Shown in pieces: positions 23,283 to 37,125 of a stretch of DNA of 64,000 bases. A program made the position numbers and the translations under genes. Under the pieces are notes generated by a model. The model had not been told where the DNA came from. It saw only the letters and a list, made by a program, of their open reading frames with translations, and searched no databases. The stretch's first letter is position 1; each line of letters begins with the position of its first letter. This DNA comes from Cryptomeria japonica (lineage: Eukaryota > Streptophyta > Pinopsida > Cupressales > Cupressaceae): contig NC_081408.1 of assembly GCF_030272615.1 (NCBI RefSeq), positions 408,240,889 through 408,304,888 on the forward strand, read 5' to 3'.

Positions 23283-26200
23283 TGTTGGAAACCTAAATTT
23301 TGGCAAAATTTAGGGTCCCCTCAATGAGATAATTCAATGGACACCCCTAAAAATGTACTCATAGATCTTGATTTTGGTAAGAAATTTGACCTTGCAGTTA
23401 GTTTTACCACTTATCAATAAGCATGATTATCCACATTGAGCTCCCCACTATCAAATTTAATACCTCTCTCAAACAACAAAATTTATGGTCCACACCATTT
23501 GGAGTCACACAACCATTCTAAGTAGCCATTTTTAAGGATTAATATCTTTCATGAGTCTTCATACTAATCTGTTTGTCCCAATCAATTCCCCTATCAACAA
23601 AGTATTCCTATACCAATTTGCAGATCCTCACTGCCTAATTTGCAATTTTTTCCTACACCCATATCATTTGCAATTTATTTCATTTCTTCATTAAAAACTA
23701 TTACAAGTGGCCCTTTGTTTGAGTTCATAATTTGCAACCTGGCGATCCCAATATCAAACCAGTTGTTCCTTGCAATTCTCCATACCATTATGAACGCCTG
23801 TGCAAGTTTTGGGAGCCCTAACAATCCATTTGATATTTTTTCTAAGCTTAAACCAAATGCAATTTATGCAAATATAAAACTTGTACGAAGTGAAAGTCAA
23901 TTGTGGAGCCTAATTTGGAAATTACTATCTTTCAACTCAGAAGGAATTTATCAGAGTTGTCAGTTGCATTGCAATCTTTGGTTAAATGTCTACATGATTG
24001 CCAACTTTCGTGACCTCATGGTATGATTTGGATAGTTTTCAACATTGATTCTGGATGCAAAAATCATGATTATACACTTTTTACAAAATGTCAGAATGCA
24101 CAATTTGATAATGTTTAATCAATTCATGACCACAAATTTACTTGGAATTGATCTTGTCACCTGTTCAAATTAATTATTTGGCAAAATTCATTAGAACAAG
24201 GTATGAAGTGTCAGCTTTAGAAGAATGGTTTATTTGATCATCAGATGAGGTTAGTACTGTTACAAGTTCATTAATGAAAGACATCTTCTTTATGAAAATT
24301 GATAGTTCAAATTAATATATCTTATATTATTGAAACCAAATGTTTACTATATGTGGGGATAAATGTGGCTCCCATGAGGATAGAGGCAGACGAATGTCAT
24401 GGTGTGCAAAGACAAGAGGAAATCATTTAAGATGATAGATGAGCAAGCAAAAAGGTGGGACCCACAAGTTAAAATAAATATTCATTATAAGTGAAAATGA
24501 ATGTTCTTGGTAGGAACCTATAACTCGCTAAAAATAGTTGAAGGTTACCCTAAATCCAACTATAAAATAGAAGACTCCAAATAAAAAAATCGAGTGGTGG
24601 GCCCGTTTCTCTCCCAACTCCCATCAGAGTAACCTCCTCAATCGAAATAGAAACAAAATGTCCTCTTGATAGTGCAAGTTATGCCAATGAAACAATATAT
24701 CGATGCTAGAGAAAATGGGATTTATCAGAAAAGGGTAGGAGCATATAATTAACAGGTATTGTGGTCATATATGCCTTGACAGATAGAAACAAGAAATGCC
24801 TCAAATAAATATGGATTCAACAGAGTTATTAAAAGGTTTTAGAAACCCTTGAGCAAAATGCAATCAACAAGCATTTTCATTTAAGTACAATCAACAGCCT
24901 TTTGGGAAAATTCTACAATCTTTTTGGTGTACTATGGAGTACTCATAACAGGGTATGAATATCCCCTATAGCACAACCAGATTGGGACTTCTATTAAAAG
25001 GCTGTGCTGGTAAACATTCTGAATGTGTAAGCAAATACATACCGCGGGTGGCCAAAATTTATTATTCCATCAGGTTAATGCCTTTCACAAGCATCATATT
25101 GATCTATTAAGATTTATGATCCGAATACAAGGGATATAACATTTTATGACAGTATCAAAGTCTAATGAACATAGGTATTGTCAATTATTGATTGAAGATA
25201 ATGTGAATGATACGGATATAGTAGCAATGAGTTAACAATCTTACAAACACTCGAAAAGAATAATATCTCATGGCATGGCATGACTACAAGAATGCACAAA
25301 ATAGATTTGGCAATGAGGTCTGAAAACCTTCGATCTACACATGAGAAGTTTTGATGGGTTCTAAATATATGAGATTTGTTCCCAGCATGGTTGTCTTGAG
25401 GATGTCAAATCGTGGTTGCATAGACGTACCTTCTTAAATGCTCACAAATCATATGTGCAATGTTCAAATCATAATAAAATTATATAATGAACAACTAGAA
25501 GGATATTGTTTAGGTGAGGATGGAATGGCATTTAATGTATCGATTGAGTTTTAGAATTTGCAACTAGAAACTAGTTACCCAAGAACACCAAATTATTCAT
25601 TGTACCATGCCATAAGAGGATATTAATTCTAGTTATATTTTCACAACCCTAAATAGGGCAAAAATAAAATAAATTGGAAAGACTATATAGACTTGGAAAA
25701 ATACAATTGGCAAATGTAAAATTAATCAATGAAGAACCTACAAGTGTGGACCCCACAAGCAAGTAGCTATCGGCCAAACATACACTGTCGACTTTAGTTT
25801 GAGATGGGCATCCCGATTTATCAAGCTATACAGATGAGAAAGTAAAGAGAGGAATCAATGTGATAAAGCTATGAGGAAGTATCCTATAAACATTTCACAT
25901 AAACGATAAATCAGGTGAATACGCAAATTACTAGCAAAGGAGGAATAATGTCCGTGGCACTAAAGTAAAAATAACGATGAGTAAATTATTTTATTGGTGA
26001 GGTATATATTTCACTAAAATACCAATGGCAAGAAAACATAAAAAGGTGAGAAAAGAAATTTTACTTAAGGGTAAGGGTGAATGATACTATATGGTAAGTG
26101 TAGAAAATTCATAAAATTGAGATAAAGTGGGATAATAACTTAATTGGTGAAAACCTCAAGAAAATAAATTATTTGGCAAAGGATATTGATTTAACATATA

Positions 26201-26844
26201 TATTACCAAGAGCGATATGTATATTTGGGAGAATTAACCTCTAAATTGGTGAGATGATTCAATGAGATTATGAAGGCCAACATTAAGTATAAGCATTATT
26301 TTTAAGGAATAAAAAATGTGGCGAGTGAAATAAGTTCATAATTACAAGTGAAAGAATATGAGGGAAATATTTTAACAAAGGGTCTTGTTTCACTTATAAA
26401 AGTAAAATGAAAAGTTAAAGGGGATTTTATTTTTACTTGTACTCTTCCACAAAAGGAATGGATGGTAGAAAGTTTTATTCATAGGTGAGGAAATTTTACA
26501 TAAATGCCATATGAGTAAATATAAGAATACAAATGTGAAGATGTTGGCTGAAGAGGAGTGATATTCATTACCAAAGATTAATGTATTATGAAATACTTTA
26601 GTCATAAAGTATTATTCACAAAAAATACGAATTAAAGAGTGATTAAAGAAGTATCCAAATCTTGGAGCCAATTTTCATAAAAAATACAAGCACGAAGATT
26701 GCTAGCACAGGAAGAGTGTTGTTATTTTGAAGTGTGAAGATTAAAGTGATTCAAATTAAATATTTTAATCATAGTAAATTAAATGTAAAGTTGCACTGAA
26801 CAAAGTGAAGGGTCATAACCCTAAAAACTGTAATATTATATATA

Positions 26845-26955
<111 letters not shown>

Positions 26956-27604
26956 TGTACAATATACATCTGGCAATTTTTTGTAACTTTTAAAACTGTA
27001 TTTTTCCTTTACATATGTGTTGTGACTTGTTTATTTCAATTGACAATTGTTCTGTGATATTGTCTCATAGAAGATAAGGTTGCTTGTATCTTCCTAGCGA
27101 AGTTTATGTTCCCACTGTTATTAATTTGAATAAAAGGCCTACTTGTGGATTGTATCAGTTCCTTGTAAGTCTTCCTTGAATGGTCTCTTAAAGTAAAGCT
27201 TAAATTCATTCGAGCAAATTATAGCACAAGACCATTAAAATGAACCTTTTTGAGGAAAGGTGACTGACAGATCTACCTGGGGGGTGATTAAAAAAATTGT
27301 CTCATAGAAGCATAATTTAAGTCTCGTTGAATTAATAGACTATGTGGCCCAAACAAGAGGAAAGGCACTGATCATTCATAAACAACAACTTTTTACCATA
27401 TCAATTACCTTTACTTCAAAGAAATAGGAATAGTTGAGTAGGATATATAGAATCAATTAGCAGTAGTGAATACATATAAATTTCAAGCACAAAGATCGAA
27501 TAACTTTCACAACAAGAAGCTTGAACTCATCTAAAAGCCACCTATCCTAGGAACATATGTCATTTTGAGATAGGGAAAGATTTAGATCAAGACACTCAAT
27601 TTTC

Positions 27605-27612
27605 TATAAAAA
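27605..27612 (+). promoter_or_regulatory. TATA box of L2
   Basis: TATAAAAA about 190 bases before the CCAACA end of L2, matching the LTR arrangement U3-TATA-R-U5 and the comparable site in L1. Confidence 0.45.
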
Positions 27613-27795
27613 GCTTTAGTCATCAAAAGTGACTAGTGAATAGGTATACCCACCTAGGTCTTGCAAAGCCTAAAGTGAGGGATTTAGTAACCAAATAGGT
27701 TCACTCTACAAGTTGGCCAAGTCAATTGGAGGGTTTGATCATAGGAGTTGGCATCTCCTTAGAACCTATCCAATCTGTTGATTTGAGATCCAACA

Positions 27796-28892
27796 GAGAG
27801 TAGAAAACATCAAGAAATGAAGAGCAGGAAAGCCAAGAAGGCAGTGGGGACTCACAAAGAGGAACATTTAGAGGATCCTTTAGGGGAAGAAGCAATTTTA
27901 GGGGCATGTTTGGAATCTCAGGAAGAGGAAATACAGTCTTCACTGGTAAGTTCTATCACTATAATCAAGCTGGACATACTATGAGTAGGTGCCTGGGAAA
28001 AGCCTCAAGTTCAACAAGCTCATACATGGGTGAAAGAAGGACTCAATTGGTGCAAGAGGAGGAAACTCAAAGTGAGACCTCTCTAATCAGCAAGGCAGGG
28101 CCAATGACAGATGGAGAAAACTTAATGATGAGAAGAACAATGCTCAAGATACCCCAAGCTCAAGCGCCACCACAGAGGAAAAGTTTGTTTAGGACCACAT
28201 GTAAGTCACATGGGAAAATTTGTAAGGTGATTGTAGATTCAGGTTCCACTGAGAATATTTTCTCAGTTGAGATGGTGGATAAACTCAAACTAAAAATACT
28301 ACCACATCTCACTCCTTACAAGGTATCATGGCTCAACCGGGGTCAACATGTCTTAGTTGATGAACAAGCATGGGTGGACTTTGAAATTGGTGAGTATAAA
28401 GACAAACTACTATGTGACATATTGCCTATGGATGCTTGTCATTTGTTGTTGGACTGTCCATGGCAATATGAAGTGAGAGCTAGTCATGATGGAGAAAAGA
28501 ACAACTATCTTATCACCAAGAATGGGAAGAAGTACCAAATGGATCCACTACCTGATCGAAAAGAGGAAAAGAAAATAGGATCAAGTGTGATGTTGATGAG
28601 AGGTAGAGAGTTTCTCAAATTATTAAAGCAAGAAGGTCATCAAGGCCATGCTATAGTGTTGAAGCCTACAGATGAAGCTAAGGCAGATCCAATGAGTGAA
28701 GTGCCTCAAGAGGTGCAAGGTCTATTAAAACAATATGCAGAAGTTATAGGAGATGACATGCCTGATTCTTTGCCTCCAATGAGAGATGTAAACCATCAAA
28801 TAGACTTAATACCAAGGGCAAATCTGCCAAACAAAGCTGCCTATAAAATGATACCTAGTCAAAATAAAGAGATCACCAAACAAGTGCAATAA
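27796..28892 (+). pseudogene. Element B gag C-terminus, protease and connection to RT
   Basis: After L2 the RG-rich gag tail resumes (RGTFRGSFRGRSNFRG). A knuckle remnant KFYHYNQAGHTMSRC follows, in which the first two cysteines are tyrosines, so zinc binding is lost. The protease follows, with VIVDSGSTEN near 28235 and MDACHLLLDCPWQYE near 28440; the usual LGRPW is LDCPW. The connection segment has the DLIPRANLPN block and stops at a TAA at 28890. A 328-codon open frame (27906-28892) covers most of it, the longest surviving frame of this element. Confidence 0.88.
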
Positions 28893-30250
28893 CTCTTAGA
28901 CAAAGGGTTTATCGAGAAGAGTTTGAGTCCATGTGTTTTTCCTACTGTGTTAGTGCCTTAAAAAGGAGGAAAATGGAGAATGTGCATTGATTCAAGAGAA
29001 ATTAATAAGATCACTATAAGTTATTGGTTTCCCATGCCAAGAATTGAGGGCCTATTGGACAATCTAGGAGGTGCATGCTACTTCACAAAGGTGGACTTGA
29101 AGTCTAGTTATCTTCAGATCATAATCAGACCTAGAGATGAATGGAAGACATCCTTTAGAACTAATGCACACCTATATGAGTGGTTGGTGATGCCATTTGG
29201 CCTCACCAATGCACCTAGTACCTTTCAAAAGCTCATGAATGAAGTCTTAGTTGATTTTATTGGTAGATTTGTTATTGTGTATCTTGATGACATTTTGATC
29301 TTCAGCAGGTCCAAGGAGGAGCACCTTAAGCATGTGGAGATGGTCTTGAAGAAGTTGAAGGTGACTCAACTCAAAATCAACCTTGAAAAATGTGAGTTTT
29401 TGAAAACAGAGCTAGCCTTGGTTTTGTTATTTCTCAAGGATGTTTAAAGATGGATCCAAGTAAGGTAGAAGCAATACTTAATTGGCCTATACCTAGGGGC
29501 ATAAGTGACGTTATAAGTTTTCATGTAATGACATCTTTTTATAGGAAGTTTTTGAGAAGCTTTAGCCATGTTTGTGCTCCTATACTCAACACCATTAAAG
29601 GAGGGATTAAGTGTCACTTTAAGTGGATAGAGGAAGCCAATAAGGGGTTTGAAATATTTAAAACTAAGATAGAAGAGCTGCCAACCCTTAGATTGTTTGA
29701 TTTCAATCAGTTGTTTATAGTAGAATGTGATGCTAGCCAAAGGGCAATAGGGTCATCCTACAACCTTCTTCTCAGAGAATTTAAATTAAGCTAAGCAAAG
29801 GTACTCCACATATGACTTGGAGTTGTATGCAATGGTACAAGCATTAAAGAAGTGGCGTCATTACTTGTTGCCCGAAGAATTTATAGTTTTCACTAACAAC
29901 CATGCCCTTAGTTTCCTCAATGGGCAAGAGAAGTTGAACCAAAGACACCTAAAGTGGGTTGAATACCTATAATCTTATACCTTCACTATTAAGCACAAAA
30001 AGGGCACATCAAACAAGGTATCTGATGCACTAAGTAGGAGAGTCATGACTATGCAGAAGATACAATTGCAAAGTGTGGGTTTGAGTGAGTTAAAAGACCT
30101 CTACAAGGATGATAAGGATTTTGTAGAGATATATAGTGTTTATTCTAATTTTTCTAACAGCTCACATATCTCTTATTCAGAATACATGATACAGGAGGGT
30201 TTTTTTTCAAAGGTCATCTTCTTTGCATACCTCAATGTTCTATGAGATAA
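28893..30250 (+). pseudogene. Element B reverse transcriptase and RNase H
   Basis: RT from about 28893: MCIDSREINK, VDLKSSYLQI, YEWLVMPFGLTNAPSTFQ and the catalytic [10 protein letters not shown] (29279-29308). A frameshift near 29440 shifts into 29450-29794 (thumb, [14 protein letters not shown]; RNase H start with VECDASQRAIG). A second frameshift near 29790 leads to KKWRHYLLPEEF, then NHALSFLNGQ (29900-29940) and VSDALSRR near 30020. An early TAA (28960) falls in the VLVP.KGG segment. Copies RNA to DNA and degrades the RNA strand in an active element. Confidence 0.87.
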
Positions 30251-31552
30251 AATATTATCCAAGAGAGGCATCAAGGAGGTCTAGGAGGTCATTTTGGCAT
30301 ACATAAGACTTTGGAGCAAGTTGGTAGGTTTTATTATTGGCCCAAGTTGCAATCAAAAGTGAGAAGGTTTGTCAAGCAATGTACAATCTGCCAAAGAGAA
30401 AAAAGATCATCAAGTAATGCAGGTCTATATAAACCCTTGGTCATCCCTCAGAGGCCTTGGGAATGTTTGAGCATGGATTTTGTGTTAGGCTTGCCAAGAA
30501 CTCCAAGGGGATTTGATAGTGTGTATGTGGTGGTAGATAGGTTCAACAAAATGGCACATTTCATCCCTTACAAGAGCACCAATGATGCCACCTATATTGC
30601 AAGTGTCTTCTTCAAGGAGATAGTTAGAATTCATGGTCTTCCAATCAATATTGTTAGTGATAGAGATGTGAAGTTTTTAAGCCACTTTTGGAGGACACTT
30701 TGGAGAAAGTTGGGCACCAAGTTATCCTTTTCATCTGCCTATCATCCTCAATCAGATGGTCCGACAGAGGTAGTCAATAGATCAGTCGGTAACTTGCTAA
30801 GATGTCTTACAAAACAACATGGGTAGACTTGGGATTTGGTTCTTAGTCAGGCAGACTATGCATACACTAACTCGGTGAACTGTAGCACAGGTAAAAGTCC
30901 CTTTGAGATAGTGTATGGATTTCATCCTAGGGGCATATTAGAGCTCAAAGATCTTAGTTCTATGGCACCTAAGAGTGCACAAGGTGAGAACTTTGTAGAA
31001 GGTATTAAAGAAGTGCATGATAAGGTAAGGCAATCCTTACAACAAAAAACCAAGGATTATAAGGTTCAAGCTGATAAAACAAGGAGGAATGTACAATTTA
31101 AAGTTGGAGATTTACTATTAGCATACCTTAGGAGGGAGAGACTTCCAAAAGGGCATCCTACCAAGCTAATGATGAAGAAGATTGGACCTCTCAAGGTGGT
31201 GCACAAATATGGATATAATGCATATGAAGTTGAACTTCCTCCCACCTTGGGTATATCTCCTATCTTCAATGTATGTGATCTCTATCCATACAAGGGAGAA
31301 TTACAAAGAAATCAGTTGCGCATATCATCACAAGTTAATGAAGATTGGGTGAGGGATTTACCACCAAGCCAACCGGTCAAGTTATAGAGTATCTTGGACA
31401 CCAAGGTAGTAAAGAAGACAAGGAAAGGATTCTAAAAGAATTATCTTGTCAAGTGGGAAGGGTTACCTAATTCAAATGCTATGTGGATGTTAGAGTCAGA
31501 TATACTGCAACATGGAGTTGAGATTGCAAACTTCTTAACTCAAGGGACTTGA
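30251..31552 (+). pseudogene. Element B integrase with chromodomain-like C-terminus
   Basis: The zinc region is GGHFGIHKTLEQVGRF...CTICQ (30290-30390). The core has DFVLGLPRTPRGFDSVYVVV (first Asp), NIVSDRDVKF (second Asp) and AYHPQSDGPTEVVNR (catalytic Glu). A TAG at 30824 interrupts it. The C-terminal part (30836-31387) carries FKVGDLLLAYLRRERLPKG and the GPLKVV block. After stops at 31384-31435 a short tail encodes YLVKWEGLPNSNAMWM, typical of a degenerate chromodomain that would direct integration to marked chromatin. This places B among chromoviruses. Confidence 0.88.
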
Positions 31553-31559
31553 GTTCTTT

Positions 31560-31573
31560 GTCCCAGGGGAGTA
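31560..31573 (+). promoter_or_regulatory. Element B polypurine tract
   Basis: CAGGGGAGTA directly before the TG of the 3' LTR at 31574, the expected place of the plus-strand primer. Confidence 0.7.
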
Positions 31574-33192
31574 TGGTGCAGGGCACCTAACACTCCAAGC
31601 ATGCAATTTTGTTTTCTTTTAAGTTTTTTGTATTGTCTTTTATGATGCAATAATGGAACAACCATTTGGGACTCAATAGAGCCATGGTTGAGTTGTCCAA
31701 GTTTTGGATTGTGTCATTTGTGTCCAAGATGTTGTCATCTTGAGGAGTTGAAATGCTAAGGTAGATCACAGGAGTAGTACTCCAGATGATTTTTATAGGG
31801 GTCTATTGTATTGTGTTTAGGTCTTATAGGGTGTTTGAGGACCTTCAAGAGCTTTGAAATGCATTAGAGTGAAAAGTTGCATCTCTGGAGTAAAAAGATG
31901 TAAAAAATTATTGAGCAACATTTTGCAATTTTTGCAAAAGTTGCATTTTTGGAAGATGGTGTTGCAAAGTTGGTTGAACAAACTAAACCATCAGCATATA
32001 AGACAAAATATAATTCATTGTATGGGTTGGAGAATTGGGAACGCAAGAGAAAGTTTTTGTGTTGCAAGTAAACCTCATTTTCTTCACCGTTTAACAGTTT
32101 TATTGAGTTTTCATTGCTTTGTACAGTCCAGTATGGACTTGGTTATAGAATTTTATTGCAGGGAATGAGTGTCCATTTAATTTACTTTCTAATAAGCTTT
32201 ATTTGCAGGACTGGTCATCTTTAGTTGCAGAGATATCATCCATTCTTTGCAACTAGTCGTAAAACCCTTGCAAGTAGGGTTTAAGAGCAAAAATGGCTCT
32301 AACCTAAGCATTCATTGATGGAACCTACAGAAATAAAGTAGAATTATAGGTTAGGGTCTATACATAGGTTTATAATAGGTTTTTTTGTTGTGCAGGTCTT
32401 TGTGGAGGAGATACAATGAAGCCCTAGGCTCACCGCTGGGAGTTGGTGAGTTAGGACAGCAGAAGATATGCAAATTTTGAGCACATGTAGATTGATGGAA
32501 GACAAAATGTCACATGGTTGGAAATACCTTTGATTTCCCTTCCAGAATCATAAAAAAATTTTGAGTAGGTGTTTTGACTGGTGAAGTTTTTTAGAACCAT
32601 CTTTCCAAGTTACCCGGTTAGGACTAAACCCTTGAAATTAGTGCAGTATTGGAAACCCTATGTGTATGGATAAACCAGATGCAATTTTCTAGTATTTCTA
32701 TAACTCTGAAAAGGGTACTCGAATATATAATTTATTTGTAGCCTTGTTTGGGGAATTTTCAAACTAAGTCTTGAAAACCGGTCTAGGAGGGCTAATCCAA
32801 TTAGGCCTATTTGAGCCCGTTAGAGACCAAGAAAGGATAGGAAACCATGGTGATGGGTTTGGAGATGCTAAAAGAATAAAAATACTTCAAAGACACTATG
32901 TAGATGTATTTTTATCCCATTGAATGTGGTTGGAGTGTTGTGAACCTTGCAGGAGTTGTTGGAGCCTAGAAGTGGTGTGTGGAGATTGAGGTGGCAATCT
33001 CAATAGGAGGAGTTGATTGTCTAAGACCAGTGGCTACACCTTGGAGGAAAACCAAAGTGGTTCAAACCTTGGAGGTATCAATATAAAAACCCCTATTAAG
33101 TGCCATTGGATGGGCTTTAGTAGTTGAAGGGTTGAGTAAGACAAGTCAATCCAGAAGGTGAATTGTACCAAGCTCCAAGACTCTTTGCATCA
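31574..33192 (+). repeat. Element B 3' LTR
   Basis: Second copy of the LTR at 20822-22445, with small indels and mostly transition differences, ending GCATCA. Confidence 0.92.
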
Positions 33193-33197
33193 AAAAA

Positions 33198-33954
33198 TCA
33201 CTCCTAGATTCCACCATTTTGGAATCACAATATACACACTCTCAAACTACATTTACCAAAGGGTTGATGAGTTCCTCAATAGGATTTTCAGGTTAGGGTC
33301 ATGTTTTTGGTGAAACCCTATGTATCGGGTCCTTGAGTGACAGTTTTTGATAAATTGCCTTCAACTTGCTCCAAACTCCACCAATTCAAGTCAGACCACT
33401 TGCATTTGAACATACACTCACACCAGAATCTAACCAATTTAATATTTCATGCCAACCAATGCTTTGTCAGATCGTACAGTACGGAAAATAATGAAGAATG
33501 GGCAAAAATCTGAGTTTTTTGTTTATTCAAACCACCAACTTCGTACATGCATCATCCAACCCACTCATAGATGATCTCAAAGGAACAAATAGGCCTTCCC
33601 CAAAAAAATATAGCTTCTTTCCAACTATTTATGATAGTTGGAACTTCTTTGCCAACCGGTGGGTAAATGTTGCTTAGTAACTTTTGCAACTTTTTACATC
33701 TTTTGACAACTTTTCAAATTGGACATTCCAAAGTCCCTAATGGACTTGTAGACTAATCCTAAGCCTAAAAAAACTTAAGGGAAAACTTAACAACATACCT
33801 CCTACCCTAGATGAACCCATGCTCAGAATTGGTCACTAGGTTTATAAATGACCTAGAGCCAACTGACCTTACAAGAGGTTCTTTATTACATTCATAGGTT
33901 CCAAAGATCTACACTGATTCAAAACACCATCCTAGGGTGTAAGACCACCTACCA
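33198..33954 (-). repeat. Gypsy A 5' LTR, distal half
   Basis: Sequence between the end of element B and the point where ORF X coding-like text resumes. On the minus strand it begins TGGTAGGTGG...ACACC, weakly similar to the start of the element B LTR. With 20189-20821 it gives an LTR near 1.4 kb. No gene seen. The outer edge is approximate, because the other A LTR is truncated and cannot confirm it. Confidence 0.5.
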
Positions 33955-35661
33955 ACACACAAATAACAAACAAAATCCAAAACCAAGAGGTGACCTTCAC
34001 CAAGTAGTCCTTAAGAAATTAGAAGGAGACAAGCAGAAATGGTAGGAGGAAACTGACAAAGAAACTTTTGAGCAAGAGGTCGGTGAAAAGTTAGAGGACT
34101 TTTCTAAGAAACAACAACATGGTTATGAATAGGTACTTCAAGAAAACCTCACTCAGAAAATCTCACAACCCACACCATAGCATGAGGATGCCATGCAACA
34201 ACCTCCACATGAGAAACATGTAAATGGGGAGAAACTAGAAGATGAAGAGCATGAATAGAAAATAATCTCGTATGGTAACTACTGAAGTCACCACCCCATG
34301 TAGACAACAAGATTATAGCATTTCACACTGGTTAAACTTCAACTTCCAAAAGAAGAATAAAATCATCCTCCTAAGCATCACCTTGTAGGATGTCATAATC
34401 GAGTCTCTGAGGAGAATCAAAAGAGCCAAAACTCTCCACCACCTTTCAAGGAGTGATTCGGGAGGTGTGATCGCTAGCATAGCTGCCCTAGTGCCAAACA
34501 TGGAAGGAGAACAACCGACATCCCCAAAATACCAAATCTCACAAGTAAATCTTGGTAAGTAGACCAAATGGGGAGAAATAGCTTCCCTAGATGTGGCTAC
34601 TGCCTCTATAAAGACAATAATAGAAAAAGAACATAAGTCCAAGAAGGAGGTTAAATCCCCAATTAAAGCAGTACAAGCAGTTGATTGTTGAGATGTCAAA
34701 GCCACTAGATTCAAGGGCTAGTGGTACTTTGCTTTCCACCTCAACCCTTTCACAAGAAGAAGTTAAAGCATTATATGAAATGTGAAAGGTGGAAACCACA
34801 GTTAAAACATGGGCATAAGATCAACTGAGCAAGGTGAGGATGTTTTTGCAATACATTGTGGAGATATTTGAAGATGCCCACATAAGCGAGAAGGTCCTTA
34901 TCTTCCATTCTGCATAATGGGAACAACAACTTGATAGCTTTTCAAAGCTGGCCAAAACACTGAAGAAGATCAAGGGGCTGGGAGAAGATGTAATAGCTAA
35001 GGAGAACTTGTTGGGAGGAGAAAGCATCAACAACTTACAATCATGTATTGATATCTTGGACCTAAAAGTAGAAATGATAGATCAGTGCAGGGTCAAGATA
35101 CTCAAAGAATGCCCTTCTTTCTTTAGCTTGTTGGAACAATATGAATAGTTTGTGACAAAGTTCTTAGGTAAATGTGACTTCAATCTAATGCAGGATGGGG
35201 CACTCCACCAAGATATTGTTCTCAATCGATGGGACGCCTATGTAGTTAACTAGTTCTCATCCACCACTGAGTTCAACATTGAAACCGTGAACATGTACAT
35301 GTATTTGGTTTTCCAATGTGAACAAGCCAAATCAATGATGGATGAGATGGTTGATAGGTTGGAAAACATAAAGGAGGCACTAAGGGTTTCCAAGTTTTGA
35401 ATTAAATATGTGTCTGACCCGCCAACCGCTATAGTAGACTGCTACCTTGGAAACTACTACAACTACAAGAGATCCATACAAAGGACACAAGATTAAACTT
35501 GCAGTCTATTCCAATTAGCACTCAACTCCAGTGCTAACCGTAGTTTTGGGAGAAAATCAAGGAACACATGTCATGCACCCGCCAGTTCCGGGAAGCAATA
35601 TCATACAACAAGGCTCCAACATGCAGTCAAATTGAAAGAGGACTCTTCGTTCTCCTTTGAG
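33955..35661 (+). pseudogene. ORF X, second half
   Basis: Coding-like text resumes (GDLHQVVLKKLEGDKQKW at about 33998-34051), hydrophilic and rich in K, E, Q and H, with TAG stops where Gln fits. Frameshifts occur between about 34250 and 34870. From 34840 to 35400 it reads as a long helical, coiled-coil-like protein (SFSKLAKTLKKIKGLGED, LDLKVEMIDQCRVKIL, VNMYMYLVFQCEQAKSMMDE), and then a basic, S/R-rich tail to about 35661. Together with 2026-4140 it would be about 1,270 codons. No family recognised. Open frames on the minus strand here (34313-34714, 34821-35033) are shadows. Confidence 0.45.
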
Positions 35662-36389
35662 TAGCATTAGTTAATAGAGGTTCATAGGTAGTGACTTGCA
35701 TGTCACTTGTGACCTCCCCCATTTCATAGTTGTGTTATGGGCACTATTTACTCTTGGGTTATAGGGATTGAGATACTATAAAATGGAAGGGATCCGGTCA
35801 TTTTGAGGGTCTGAGGATTGATGATTCAAGGCTAGTAATTAGGAAATCTAACTTTGTATGCAACTTTATATGTATTTTCTAACTATTGAAACATTCTTAT
35901 TTATTCTTCAAATCAATACAAGCAACATGTGGATTGCATGATCTACAAATGTGTCTTCGTGGTTGATGCCTCTCGTAGTTTGGTATCTTCTCTCATTTCA
36001 ATCAGCAATTTAGTATTTCAGTTTTGTCATTACATGAATCATATTGCGCATGTAAATGGTATATGAGGATGAAGTGATAATGCATCATTATGACCTTTAA
36101 TATCTAGTTTTGTTTGTATGTGAGTTGATTGGCTTTGCATTCTTATTGGAAAGATACTTGGTTGTTATTTTGGATTTTATTGATAACACTTTGTTGCGAT
36201 GCATCAATTTCGTAATTCACTCAGTTGTATGTACTGATTTTGTTATTTCTTGTTACCCTGATCTATCTTTTGATATTTATTTATTAAGTGAAATTGAAAA
36301 TACAAAAAAAGGAATTCACATGTTTTATTCATACCATCAAACCCCTTGATTGTAACCGAATATGTAAATGCTAATTTTCCATGCACTAT
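35662..36389. other. Non-coding, with a TATA-like site
   Basis: No protein similarity seen. ACTATAAAATGG at 35775-35786 (plus) is a good TATA match and is followed by text like a transcript end (TTCAAATCAATACAAG near 35900). It may be the regulatory end of the element that carried ORF X, but I could not pair it with an LTR at the left. The 79-codon frame 36110-36349 is not supported. Confidence 0.35.
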
Positions 36390-37125
36390 TGTGACCCAAC
36401 TAAAGAAACCTTGGAAGGATAAGAATTTCCAAGTTTCTTATCCTTTTTCAGGAGAAGCTTTGCCTCATGAAGCTTTACATCTTTTAAGACAGCCTAGTAG
36501 AGGTTACTGATGTTCAGGTTGGTATATAAAGGACATATCAATTGTGTTAATAAATATGGATAGATGGTGTGCACAAGTATGGAGATAAAATAGTAAGATA
36601 ATGTGATGTGTGTTTGAAGTAAAGTGGAGTTTCAGATGTGTTATAGAGAAAAGTTGTATTAGACGAGTATTAAGCTAGAACTATTATCTACATGTTAGGA
36701 GATATTATTCCTTCTACAATTCAAATTTCTTATTCCTATCATATTTGACAATTGTTTTGTATCTTGCCCTGAAGAAGTGCTCTTTAGTTGTGCAAGTCCG
36801 TCTTTTGTATCTTGCCTAAGGTTGTGCACCTTAGTTTAAAAGTTTGGAGCATTGAGCTACCTAGCCTATGGCCTAAATCATTGTAAATAGTTGTTATATT
36901 TATTGTGAGTCAGAATCTCATTGTTTTTTTTCCCAATTTATATTTTCCATGTAAAAATCCTAGTGTTCTTATGTGGATGCATTTGTTGTTTTTGTTATTT
37001 ACTTTCATGCACATAAATTGAATGAAGATTATGGTTAAGTGTTTTAATCTAATTAAGTTTTAGTACTTATCAATTCACTTCCCCCCCACTTTTAGCATCT
37101 AGTAGTGTTCAACATTATTAACTAA
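36390..37125 (+). repeat. Decayed Copia-type LTR (probably solo)
   Basis: It contains TATATAAA at 36523-36530, a degraded form of the shared hairpin block (36920-36953, TTTTTCCCAATT then TTTTCCATGTAAA), and, near the end, CAATTCAC followed by a seven-C run (37081-37087), the mirror of the G-run of the minus-strand LTRs. No primer site or coding region follows. Edges are approximate. Confidence 0.5.

Noticed and set aside
23640-24026. 128-codon plus frame in L2
   Set aside because: No domain or composition support; not paralleled in L1.
34313-35033. Minus-strand frames of 133 and 70 codons
   Set aside because: Antisense to the decayed ORF X, which reads better on the plus strand.
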